Positions 8,813 to 15,430 of a stretch of 32,673 nucleotides of DNA are shown one piece after another. The notes under the pieces were generated by a model. That model was not told the DNA's origin. It saw only the letters and a list, made by a program, of their open reading frames with translations, and ran no database searches. How positions within the stretch are numbered: position 1 is the stretch's first letter; every line of letters begins with the position of its first letter. Position numbers and translations under genes: made by a program. The stretch is from a virus, in IMG/VR virus record IMGVR_UViG_3300032238_000673, positions 1 to 32,673 of that record; one strand, 5' to 3'.

Positions 8813-8847
8813 TGGAGGATACCTTGTGTATAGGTTCGTAGAGCCAT
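8809..8847 (-). CDS. 12-codon ORF MALRTYTQGILH overlapping a TTG start
   Basis: ATG at 8847 is preceded by AGGAG at 8855-8859 with 7 bases of spacing, a good ribosome binding site. The ORF is 12 codons and stops with TGA at 8809-8811, overlapping the TTG start of the next protein as TTGA. It may be a leader peptide that couples translation to the downstream gene, or the true N-terminus of that gene separated by a frameshift. The sequence alone does not decide between these. Confidence 0.45.
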   Translation of the reverse strand: MALRTYTQGILH

Positions 8848-8877
8848 ATGGCTACTCCTGTCGGTCTGGGCGTTGTG

Positions 8878-8900
8878 TTGTCACGGCGCTCGCCGGACAA
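8878..8900 (-). promoter_or_regulatory. GC-rich hairpin upstream of the 8812 gene
   Basis: On the transcribed strand TTGTCCGGC and GCCGTGACAA can pair around a GAGC loop with one bulged T, giving a stable stem of about 9 pairs. It sits about 20 bases before the AGGAG site, in one of the few real gaps (about 65 bases to the ATG at 8847). No run of U follows, so it is not a standard terminator. It may stabilise or process the mRNA or tune expression of the connector gene. Confidence 0.45.
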
Positions 8901-8911
8901 ATACTATTTTA

Positions 8912-9451
8912 TCATTTCGGGATAGACAGCGCTGTAGGCCAAGGAAGATTTTCAATGTTTAAAGCCGCTGGACCCGGGTCAAAAGGCATTTCTTGATTAA
9001 TGTAAATTTCAATACCTTCAACCACGGCAATCACATCGTCTTTCAGACGACCACGAACACGGTACGACTGCACAGAGAAATAACGACCGTCATAGAGAAA
9101 CATGTCATTTAAGTGACGACGGTATTCATACGGTTCTGATATTCCTGCGGAGCGCATGTCTTCAATAGATACCGCAAGGTTAGTAAGTTCTACGGGCTGA
9201 CGACCTTCGGGGATAGCACGTTTTTGGTCTTCTGTTTCAGAGACCATGAGCACAGGTAGGGTAATTCCTTCCCTGAATTTGCGCCCACCGGTACCAATGA
9301 TGCCTTCATCATATACATCGTCATACACAGACTCGGTAGAGGTGTTGCTACCTAAAGGAATGAACTCATACCAAACAACAGTTTCTCCGTAATCTCTTTG
9401 GTATTGCCTGTAGTTCTTTCTAATTAACCCTAGTTCTCGGCGTAGATCCAT
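8912..9451 (-). CDS. Putative head-tail connector/neck protein
   Basis: The product has 179 residues, beginning MDLRRELGLIRKNYRQYQRD with a basic N-terminal helix, followed by a beta-rich part. It starts in a TAATG overlap with the preceding 267-residue gene. Its place between capsid and sheath genes is where stopper or adaptor proteins are found. I see no diagnostic motif, so the neck role rests on gene order. Confidence 0.55.
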   Translation of the reverse strand: MDLRRELGLIRKNYRQYQRDYGETVVWYEFIPLGSNTSTESVYDDVYDEGIIGTGGRKFREGITLPVLMVSETEDQKRAIPEGRQPVELTNLAVSIEDMRSAGISEPYEYRRHLNDMFLYDGRYFSVQSYRVRGRLKDDVIAVVEGIEIYINQEMPFDPGPAALNIENLPWPTALSIPK

Positions 9452-10254
9452 TAGTAATACGCATTCGAGGTATAGCCAGCAGGAGGTTCGGTGTCAATAA
9501 AAACATCTTCACGAAGTGGCTCATCTTTTTCAGTAATAAGGATGTGACCTTCAGTATCTTCGGCAAAGATGCGCTCCATTGGACCGTACTCCCCAATTTC
9601 TTTAGCCTTGTACAGAGGGACAAGGCGATTGGTAGTGCGAGATACACGGCGAAGGCTGAATTGTTCAATACGCTCAGGACCGATGTTGAGGTTGTTGGCG
9701 TGTTTACGGTACTCAACTTCCCATTGCTGACAAAGGCTTTGAAGCATACGGAAGCGTTGTGAACCGGGGATGTGCACAGACTCTGACGTCATTACGTCAA
9801 TGTCACGAGCAAACTCGGTCATCAATGCTTGGAGTGCCTCCACCAAAGCACCAATACCAATGGCGTCTAGTACCGCCGCATTGGCTTGTTCTAGAGGAAC
9901 GTTAATAGTGGGAGTGTGGAAGTTAATAGAACGAACGCAATAGAATTCAAGGTCGGCAGGAAGAAGCCATTCGTAGTAATACCCTTCAACAAGTAGTTTG
10001 GTATTGTTTGCTGGAGTGGTCGCAAGACGCAAAATGCCGTTTCTAGCATCAAGAGAATAATCAGTGCTAGTCAATTCGGTAACTGTTGACCCAGTAGATT
10101 TAGCAATCCATAACGTGGATATGTCAATGTTTGGTTGACCTAACTCAAAAGTACGCCCAAGGGCATCAAAAGATACTTGAAAGAATTTAGGAAAATCTCG
10201 CAAATAATTACGGGCAAGTTCTACTGTGTGCTCAAGAGGGGTTTGTTTAGCCAT
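9451..10254 (-). CDS. Putative neck/adaptor structural protein
   Basis: The product has 267 residues. The N-terminal half (LARNYLRDFPKFFQVSFD, then LDARNGILRLATTP and LLVEGYYYEWLLPADLEFYC) is beta-rich and followed by helices with RFRMLQSLCQQWEVEYRKHA. Proteins of this make-up occur beside adaptor genes in actinobacterial and related phages, but I cannot name the family. It is followed by a TAATG overlap with the 179-residue gene and precedes the sheath block, which supports a neck role. Confidence 0.55.
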   Translation of the reverse strand: MAKQTPLEHTVELARNYLRDFPKFFQVSFDALGRTFELGQPNIDISTLWIAKSTGSTVTELTSTDYSLDARNGILRLATTPANNTKLLVEGYYYEWLLPADLEFYCVRSINFHTPTINVPLEQANAAVLDAIGIGALVEALQALMTEFARDIDVMTSESVHIPGSQRFRMLQSLCQQWEVEYRKHANNLNIGPERIEQFSLRRVSRTTNRLVPLYKAKEIGEYGPMERIFAEDTEGHILITEKDEPLREDVFIDTEPPAGYTSNAYY

Positions 10255-10263
10255 AGATATATT

Positions 10264-10416
10264 TTACTGGTCTCCAGAACCTGTGCCGGGAATAGTGTCT
10301 TGTTCTGGCTGGTTTACCTGTGGCTGTTCTTCACGGTGACGGTGGGCAGTCACTGACCTAACACGAGTAATATCTAAAACCGTCCCAACAGGAACGGCAA
10401 GCAATCGGTCTGTCAT
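10264..10416 (-). CDS. Small hypothetical protein, 50 residues
   Basis: This short ORF begins MTDRLLAVPVGTVLDITRV and ends in an acidic, Gln/Pro-rich tail (GTGSGDQ). Its ATG overlaps the TAA stop of the upstream zinc-ribbon gene by one base (TAATG), the same coupling used by neighbouring genes, and it fills the space to the next gene almost exactly. That context supports a real gene. No function is apparent. Confidence 0.6.
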   Translation of the reverse strand: MTDRLLAVPVGTVLDITRVRSVTAHRHREEQPQVNQPEQDTIPGTGSGDQ

Positions 10417-10661
10417 TACCATTTTCCTTCCGGACAAGTCGCATTCTTTAATCTAACTTTAGCAGGCATTAGACACATGCACTTGGCGCACTGTGCTGTA
10501 ACCATGAGGTGCGGGCATTCTTTGCAGGTTTTCCAACGATTTTCTGCTAATTCATTAGAAGAATAATCAGTGTCAGGATTTAAAAAATCTAAAGGGCTAA
10601 CTACCCCTGTTTCCTGCCGTTCGCTGTTTTTCTTTTTCCATTCGTGCCATGGGGTTGTCAT
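10416..10661 (-). CDS. Small zinc-ribbon protein (DUF6171-like)
   Basis: The product has 81 residues. The C-terminal half shows CKECPHL, then CAKCMCLMPAKVRLKNA and CPEGKW: a CxxC, CxxCxC, CPxGKW arrangement that matches what I recall of DUF6171, a small family found in phage structural operons. The cysteines probably bind zinc. The function of that family is not known. It overlaps the 50-residue ORF downstream by TAATG. Confidence 0.7.
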   Translation of the reverse strand: MTTPWHEWKKKNSERQETGVVSPLDFLNPDTDYSSNELAENRWKTCKECPHLMVTAQCAKCMCLMPAKVRLKNATCPEGKW

Positions 10662-10665
10662 GGCG

Positions 10666-10857
10666 TTACTCTACAGGAGCGACCCAGTCTGTACCATTCC
10701 ATGTAGACCCAACTGGCAACATTTCAGCAGTTAGTACAAATCGTGGTTCGCTAGAAAACAAGGCAGCCATGCTTTCTTGCATAGCGGGGGGGAGTTGTGC
10801 AAGTGGTAGGTGAGCAACAACTTCGTCTTCAATTATGGCGTTAACGTATATAAGCAT
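10666..10857 (-). CDS. Small hypothetical structural-region protein, 63 residues
   Basis: It begins MLIYVNAIIEDEVVAHLPL and ends LPVGSTWNGTDWVAPVE. The GSTWNGTDW ending resembles C-terminal tags seen on phage fibre-associated proteins, where GxxWxGxxW motifs are common. It follows the cysteine-rich fibre-like gene by 12 bases and so may work with it. Function is not known. Confidence 0.6.
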   Translation of the reverse strand: MLIYVNAIIEDEVVAHLPLAQLPPAMQESMAALFSSEPRFVLTAEMLPVGSTWNGTDWVAPVE

Positions 10858-10869
10858 ATTAGTATCTCC

Positions 10870-11823
10870 TTAATAGCAGAAGTAGGCAAAACACTCTTCA
10901 GCCGTCCATTGCAGTGCATTGGTTAATGAACATTTATAAACAGTATATCTAATGTCATAAGCGCAGTATGGGCTATTGACTGGGCATCCTGATGAACCAT
11001 TATGCCCAAACCATTTGTACCCAAAAAGTTCTTTTACAACAATTGGGCGAACATCCCAATATGTATTATTCTTGGGGACGCTACCAAGGGAAGTGCCTGT
11101 GGCATAACTGTATGGGTCTTGAAGAACCCAGTTTGTTGAGGGAGCCACGCCAGTTTCATCACAACTTAAATAATCCACTGTGTCAAAACTTGGAAATGAC
11201 GCTGGGTCGTAATAACTAGCACATCCCGTTTTTCCATACTGAACACGAGAAACAACTTTTCTTTTCTGTCCACAAGTACCACAACCTACATATGGTGAAT
11301 AAGAATATTCAACAGCAATAGGTACAAACCCTGTAGCACCTTGTGTGCAGTTAATATTTGTAGTTATGGTGCCACTAATTAGAGTATTGGTTCCAGCGTA
11401 AGAAACACCAATAATTTCGTACGTGTAGTTAGTGTTGTCTGTAAGACCAGAAGCAACTAAAGAGTAGTTTTGCGCCCCGTATTGAGCAGTAAAGTTGGAA
11501 GCATAGTTAGTCCAGTCACTTGTACTACCAGTGGGTTTTACACGAACTGTAAGTGACCCAGCAAAACCTAGTACATCAATAGTCCCAGTAAAAGTTAATT
11601 TGGTAAGGCTGGTGCCATCGTTAGAACTGGTGACGCTAGAAGAAACAACAATTGGACGAGCATTCCAAATTTCAACCCAACTACTACCGGTCCACATTAA
11701 AACTTTTTTAGCAAGTTGGGCTGTTCCGCCGTTAGTTAAATAACCCTTAACTGAATACCAGTTATTAGCAGTACCACCAGCAGTTGTATATGCCTTAGGG
11801 CTATACGGAGAGACGGCTGGCAC
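10870..11823 (-). CDS. Fibre-like protein with FN3-like domain and Cys-rich C-terminus
   Basis: The product has 317 residues from a GTG start. Residues about 55-155 look like a fibronectin type III domain (LTVRVKPTGSTSDW and LTDNTNYTYEIIGVSYAG). The C-terminal half is unusually rich in cysteine (VGCGTCGQKRK, TGCASYYDP, LSCDETG, GCPVNSPYCAYD, YKCS, EECFAYFCY). It follows the fibre-like 313-residue gene and lies between capsid and neck genes, so a capsid-surface or whisker-like fibre is plausible. A tail fibre is the alternative. Confidence 0.6.
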   Translation of the reverse strand: MPAVSPYSPKAYTTAGGTANNWYSVKGYLTNGGTAQLAKKVLMWTGSSWVEIWNARPIVVSSSVTSSNDGTSLTKLTFTGTIDVLGFAGSLTVRVKPTGSTSDWTNYASNFTAQYGAQNYSLVASGLTDNTNYTYEIIGVSYAGTNTLISGTITTNINCTQGATGFVPIAVEYSYSPYVGCGTCGQKRKVVSRVQYGKTGCASYYDPASFPSFDTVDYLSCDETGVAPSTNWVLQDPYSYATGTSLGSVPKNNTYWDVRPIVVKELFGYKWFGHNGSSGCPVNSPYCAYDIRYTVYKCSLTNALQWTAEECFAYFCY

Positions 11824-11826
11824 AGA

Positions 11827-12768
11827 TCACACCTGAATCCAAAGATCATTTGCCTTAGGGGTACCCCCGGGAAACGATGTCCCGACAGCACTCACGTAGA
11901 TACTTGGAAGAGTTGTTGTAAGCGCTAAAGACATTGCAGCGTCACCTTTAACTGACACTGTGCCAGTAGCAGCACCACTTACTGTTAATGTGCGGGCTGT
12001 AGTCCAAGCAGCGGCTGTTGTGGCTGTGTCAGCATTACCTGTAAGGGCACCAGTAACGTTGGCAGTTACCATTCCAGCGGCAAAGTTTCCACTACCGTCA
12101 CGTAGGACAAGGTTGCTAGTGCCTGTAGTACCCATTGCTACATACTTAGCCAAGTTTTCCCATGTACCAGAATTATTAAAGTAAAGAGTCGCTTGTCCTG
12201 TAGCAGGAGAAGAACCAGTACGAATGTACAAGTCACCATGTGAACCACCGCTCGGTACAGCAGTTCCAGACTTAGTTACAGCGGAAGGGGAGAAGGTGCG
12301 CTTGTCAACGTATGTGCGAGACAAAGTTGATGATTTAAGATCAGCACGAACCGTTACTGCGTACAGTACAACAAATGAGCCTGACGCCGACGTTGGCGGA
12401 AATACAGGGAACGTTGGGTTGGTTGCGCTGGCAGTAGCGGTACCATCTACAACGTAGAAAGACCATGTGCCACTGTTGTAGCGAGCGCAGACAAGGTCAA
12501 AGCGGGTTCCGCTGCTTGGTGCTGCTGGAATAGTTACAGTCGTTCCTGTAACAGTCCCGTAGACGCCATCAATGTAAACCTCAGCGTTGGTAAGAGTGAG
12601 GGTTATGTACTCTGTGAGATGAGCAGAGGCACTAGTAATTGCACCGCCAGAAATAACAAAACTACGTCTGTCACCAAGTAATTGAAAATCAAGAGCGTCA
12701 GGTTCTGCTTGCTCAAGGGTGGCAATAGTCGAACCATAGGCAATGGCGTTAGGAATAACAAAAGACAT
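11827..12768 (-). CDS. Fibre-like/decoration structural protein
   Basis: The product has 313 residues and starts MSFVIPNAIAYGSTIATLE. It is rich in Ser, Thr, Ala and Gly with beta-strand periodicity. The part GDLYIRTGSSPATGQATLYF with NSGTWENLAKYVAMG resembles the repeated strand segments of phage fibre proteins, and the end is GGTPKANDLWIQV. The ATG overlaps the previous stop as TGATG. The position behind the capsid genes rather than the baseplate suggests a head-attached fibre, but this is inference. Confidence 0.6.
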   Translation of the reverse strand: MSFVIPNAIAYGSTIATLEQAEPDALDFQLLGDRRSFVISGGAITSASAHLTEYITLTLTNAEVYIDGVYGTVTGTTVTIPAAPSSGTRFDLVCARYNSGTWSFYVVDGTATASATNPTFPVFPPTSASGSFVVLYAVTVRADLKSSTLSRTYVDKRTFSPSAVTKSGTAVPSGGSHGDLYIRTGSSPATGQATLYFNNSGTWENLAKYVAMGTTGTSNLVLRDGSGNFAAGMVTANVTGALTGNADTATTAAAWTTARTLTVSGAATGTVSVKGDAAMSLALTTTLPSIYVSAVGTSFPGGTPKANDLWIQV

Positions 12769-13064
12769 CAGTTACCTTCTTCTGGGGTAACCTCAGGCTC
12801 CTCAACGAGAGGGGCTTCCTCTTCTTTAGGCGCTTCCTGCTGTTGTACTACAACCACTTCGTATTCATTTGGCTTTGCGGCGGTTACTTTGCCACGAGTA
12901 GCAAGGTGAGAATACAAAGAGGCAGGGATTACGGCGCTGGTACCACGAGGGAGGTTGTAGGAAACGTTCTCCCAGATGATATGGATTGCCTCATGTGCGA
13001 CAGCGTTAACCCCGTCTGCAATAGAGGAGGTAGAATCCTCAGAGGATTTCTTTTTAGCCGCCAT
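12768..13064 (-). CDS. Small capsid-region protein, paralogue of the 13075-13350 product
   Basis: The product has 98 residues, begins MAAKKKSSED and ends in an acidic Glu/Pro-rich tail. Its core, VSYNLPRGTSAVIPASLYSHL, corresponds to QSYNFEDGKTYTIPSDLYEYL in the next upstream gene, sharing the pattern SYNxxxGxxxxIPxxLYxxL. The two genes are tandem and lie just behind the major capsid gene, which suggests a duplicated decoration or head-completion protein. The role is inferred. Confidence 0.6.
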   Translation of the reverse strand: MAAKKKSSEDSTSSIADGVNAVAHEAIHIIWENVSYNLPRGTSAVIPASLYSHLATRGKVTAAKPNEYEVVVVQQQEAPKEEEAPLVEEPEVTPEEGN

Positions 13065-13074
13065 GGCACTCCTA

Positions 13075-13350
13075 TTAGATAGTGTCGTAAATGTTTTCGT
13101 GACCCTTTAGATACTCATAAAGGTCACTAGGGATGGTGTATGTTTTACCATCTTCAAAATTGTATGATTGACGACCCCAATGCATAAGCCAAGTTCCCTT
13201 GACTCGTGCTTTACGTTGTGCGGGGGCACCGGGTGCAACAACAACGGGTTCATCAACCTCGGTGGTGTCAGTAACTTCTTCAACAAATGTTTCAGGATCT
13301 TCAAAGATACTTGAAATTGTTGTCAGGTTTTGAGTTTTTTTAGAAGCCAT
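13075..13350 (-). CDS. Small capsid-region protein, paralogue of the 12768-13064 product
   Basis: The product has 91 residues and begins MASKKTQNLT behind an AAAGGA ribosome binding site. It has an acidic N-terminal linker (FVEEVTDTTEVDEPVVV), then a compact C-terminal part with WLMHWGRQSYNFEDGKTY and IPSDLYEYLKG. It shares the SYNxxxGxxxxIPxxLYxxL core with the following gene. As the first gene after the major capsid protein, it is a good candidate for a decoration or cement protein. No family is recognised. Confidence 0.6.
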   Translation of the reverse strand: MASKKTQNLTTISSIFEDPETFVEEVTDTTEVDEPVVVAPGAPAQRKARVKGTWLMHWGRQSYNFEDGKTYTIPSDLYEYLKGHENIYDTI

Positions 13351-13390
13351 AAGTTTCCTTTAGTAGAAGGTAATAAACACTTGCGATATA

Positions 13391-13438
13391 TGTGGGGTAC
13401 TTGGTTTGCACCGTTCCCCCACACTATCACGTTGTGGG
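13391..13438 (-). promoter_or_regulatory. Two competing hairpins just downstream of the capsid gene
   Basis: Three bases after the capsid stop the transcript reads CCCACA, nine bases, TGTGGG, which can form a 6-pair hairpin (13418-13438). The same TGTGGGG can instead pair with CCCCACA further on (13391-13397 with 13417-13423) across a 19-base loop. Only one can form at a time. There is no U-tract, so this is not a clear intrinsic terminator. It could reduce read-through or protect the abundant capsid mRNA from 3' decay. Confidence 0.4.
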
Positions 13439-13441
13439 CTA

Positions 13442-14536
13442 TCAGGAGATAGCGCCACCGAGTGTGTTGATAAGCACACGGGACTCGTGGGTGATAACAC
13501 CAAAGCCCCAGATTGCGTACCATGACAAGCCGTGCTCACGACCGAAGTCGATTACACCACCGTCACGAAGTTCAACTGGCAATGCAATTGCCTGACCGAA
13601 TGCGTTGTCACCAATCATGATTGATGAGTATGAGTTAGCACTTGGGTCTTGGTTACCGTAGGTAGCAGGATCGAGGTCCAAGATAGAACCATCTCCCATA
13701 CCCTTGAGAACCTGAGTTGTCTCAATGAACACTACGTCGTACAAACGACCAATTTCACCGAGCATGAAGTTGCCGGGAGCGGCATACTTCGTGACTTCAA
13801 TGAATTCAGGCCAGTCACGGAGCGCACGGCTCTGTGATGGGTGAACGAAGCAAACGTAGGTGTCGCCAAGGCGTGGAATGTTCTGACCAGCAAGAATTTC
13901 TACTGCGTCCTTGATAGAAGCAGGAGACATGTAGCCGGGAGCAGAACGAGTACCAACAGTGCCAGCGTCGTATGGCGAGATAGAGCCACGCTCTGCGGCG
14001 GTGGTACGTCCAAAGACGACCGATGGAGCAACAGCAGAACCGCCACCGAACGGAACACCCTTTTTGTACAAGGTGTTGCGAGCCTGAACGTCCATAGACT
14101 GTGCCATGTGACGACCAAGAAGGCGGCTAGATGATGCCATCACGTCATCGAATGATGCGTTAAGGAGCAATTCGGTAACGGCGATAGCCTTACCCTGTTC
14201 CTTAACAGTGATTTGGATCTGACTTGCTGACAGAGCAGTAGGGTTCATGCGAACACCTTCAACCAATTCTGCACCAGACGACTCGTTTACACCAAGGTTG
14301 GTGTAACGCATGAAGTTGATGGTGAGACCCGGCATAACACCAAGTTCTGTCTTCTTAACAGCGAACTGCTCGAAGCGAAGAACTGGCATTGCTTGGAACA
14401 AAATTTCTTTTGACCAAATTTGCTGGATTGCTGGACTGAGGGCGGAACCGCCTGATGTCGAGCCATCACCGTAGCCGGTGGTGGCAATTGCTCCGGCGGT
14501 GGTTACTGCACCGCCAATAGGACCGGGAAGGGCCAT
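13442..14536 (-). CDS. Major capsid protein (N4-gp56-like, HK97 fold)
   Basis: The product has 364 residues. The sequence PAIQQIWSKEILFQAMPVL, then GLTINFMRYTNLG, ELVEGVRMNP, LSASQIQITVKEQGKAIAV and LLGRHMAQSMDVQARNTLY follows the pattern of N4-gp56 family major capsid proteins. Further on, YVCFVHPSQSRALRDWPEF and VVFIETTQVL fit the same family. A GGAGG site with a small hairpin precedes the ATG. The gene follows a coiled-coil scaffold candidate and the portal. No capsid protease of the usual S14, S78 or U35 types is visible nearby, and N4-type capsid proteins generally need none. Confidence 0.9.
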   Translation of the reverse strand: MALPGPIGGAVTTAGAIATTGYGDGSTSGGSALSPAIQQIWSKEILFQAMPVLRFEQFAVKKTELGVMPGLTINFMRYTNLGVNESSGAELVEGVRMNPTALSASQIQITVKEQGKAIAVTELLLNASFDDVMASSSRLLGRHMAQSMDVQARNTLYKKGVPFGGGSAVAPSVVFGRTTAAERGSISPYDAGTVGTRSAPGYMSPASIKDAVEILAGQNIPRLGDTYVCFVHPSQSRALRDWPEFIEVTKYAAPGNFMLGEIGRLYDVVFIETTQVLKGMGDGSILDLDPATYGNQDPSANSYSSIMIGDNAFGQAIALPVELRDGGVIDFGREHGLSWYAIWGFGVITHESRVLINTLGGAIS

Positions 14537-14541
14537 AGTAT

Positions 14542-14558
14542 TTATCCTCCGTGGATAA
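14542..14558 (-). promoter_or_regulatory. Ribosome-binding-site hairpin before the capsid gene
   Basis: The leader of the capsid gene reads TTATCC, ACGGA, GGATAA, forming a 6-pair hairpin that includes part of the GGAGG Shine-Dalgarno site. The A/U-rich stem is weak and would breathe. It may tune initiation of the most heavily translated gene or extend mRNA half-life. The pairing is visible; the function is inference. Confidence 0.4.
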
Positions 14559-14572
14559 GGGTTGTTATGTGG

Positions 14573-15379
14573 TTAGAAACGGCCTCGTGAAGACCGTGCA
14601 TTTAGGAGCCTGTCCCTCATCTTTGTGTACTGTTCCATCGGCATATTGCGGATATCTTCCGCAGTCAAAGTCTGGTATTCCGTCTGAGTTTCCATTGGCC
14701 CAACAGGAGGCGACGTTACCGGCGCCCCCCGCAAACGACCTTGCTGTTGCGCAGTCGCTTGCTGGATTGATTCAATAATAGCAGATGACCGTTCACGAAG
14801 AATTGAAATTGATTGTTCAATTTCTTCTTCTGAGTTTCCTGACACTAAATCAATCAACTCTGGAATGATGGATTCCTGCTCTTGCTGAAGTCGGTTGTTG
14901 CGATAATGCCCAATTTCTTGGAGTCGGCGCTCTTTTTCAAGGAGTGCCTCTTGGGCTTGACGCTGAGATTCAATTGTCTCAAGGCGGGCTTGCCACTCTT
15001 GCTCAACTGAGTTGAGACGCTGATTGAATTCATCTTCTCGCTTAAGAAGTAGTTCTTTTGCGCTAAGTTCTTCAATTTCACGTTGACGAAGTATTTCTGC
15101 TTCTTTCATAGAATGTTGTTCTGCTTCTTTACGAGCGGCTTCCCGTTCAGCAGAAATAACAGCCATTTGCTCTTCCATGCTTTTAACACGGCTATCGGCT
15201 TCTTCAAGACGCTTGTACATCTTGTCTTTTTCCTGTTTGCGGATATTTTCCACTTCATCTTCGGAAAAAATTTTGCCGTTCTTAGTATTATTCATTGCAT
15301 TCTCCACAAATTGCTCCACCATAGGAGCGTCTGTAGGTACTGAAATAATGTCCCCTTCGGAGACGGGGTTTCTTGCCAT
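14573..15379 (-). CDS. Putative scaffolding protein (coiled coil)
   Basis: The product has 268 residues, dominated by charged heptad sequence from about 35 to 175, for example YKRLEEADSRVKSMEEQM and LLLKREDEFNQRLNSVEQEW. The Gln/Glu-rich coiled coil ends in a basic tail (MRDRLLNARSSRGRF), a pattern typical of scaffolds whose basic end binds the shell. Its position between portal and major capsid genes is canonical. It has a clear GAGGTAAAG ribosome binding site. No protease motif is seen. Confidence 0.8.
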   Translation of the reverse strand: MARNPVSEGDIISVPTDAPMVEQFVENAMNNTKNGKIFSEDEVENIRKQEKDKMYKRLEEADSRVKSMEEQMAVISAEREAARKEAEQHSMKEAEILRQREIEELSAKELLLKREDEFNQRLNSVEQEWQARLETIESQRQAQEALLEKERRLQEIGHYRNNRLQQEQESIIPELIDLVSGNSEEEIEQSISILRERSSAIIESIQQATAQQQGRLRGAPVTSPPVGPMETQTEYQTLTAEDIRNMPMEQYTKMRDRLLNARSSRGRF

Positions 15380-15430
15380 GGTTCTTTACCTCATTTGTTT
15401 GGCGTGTGTGAACTGAATTAATAGGTTGTC

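Noticed and set aside
8878-8900. Intrinsic terminator
   Set aside because: The stem is strong but no U-tract follows on the transcribed strand, and the downstream neck, sheath and tube genes have no obvious alternative promoter.
14573-15379. Prohead protease fused to scaffold
   Set aside because: The whole protein is coiled coil and low complexity. No Ser/His protease motifs (S14, S78 or U35 type) were seen.
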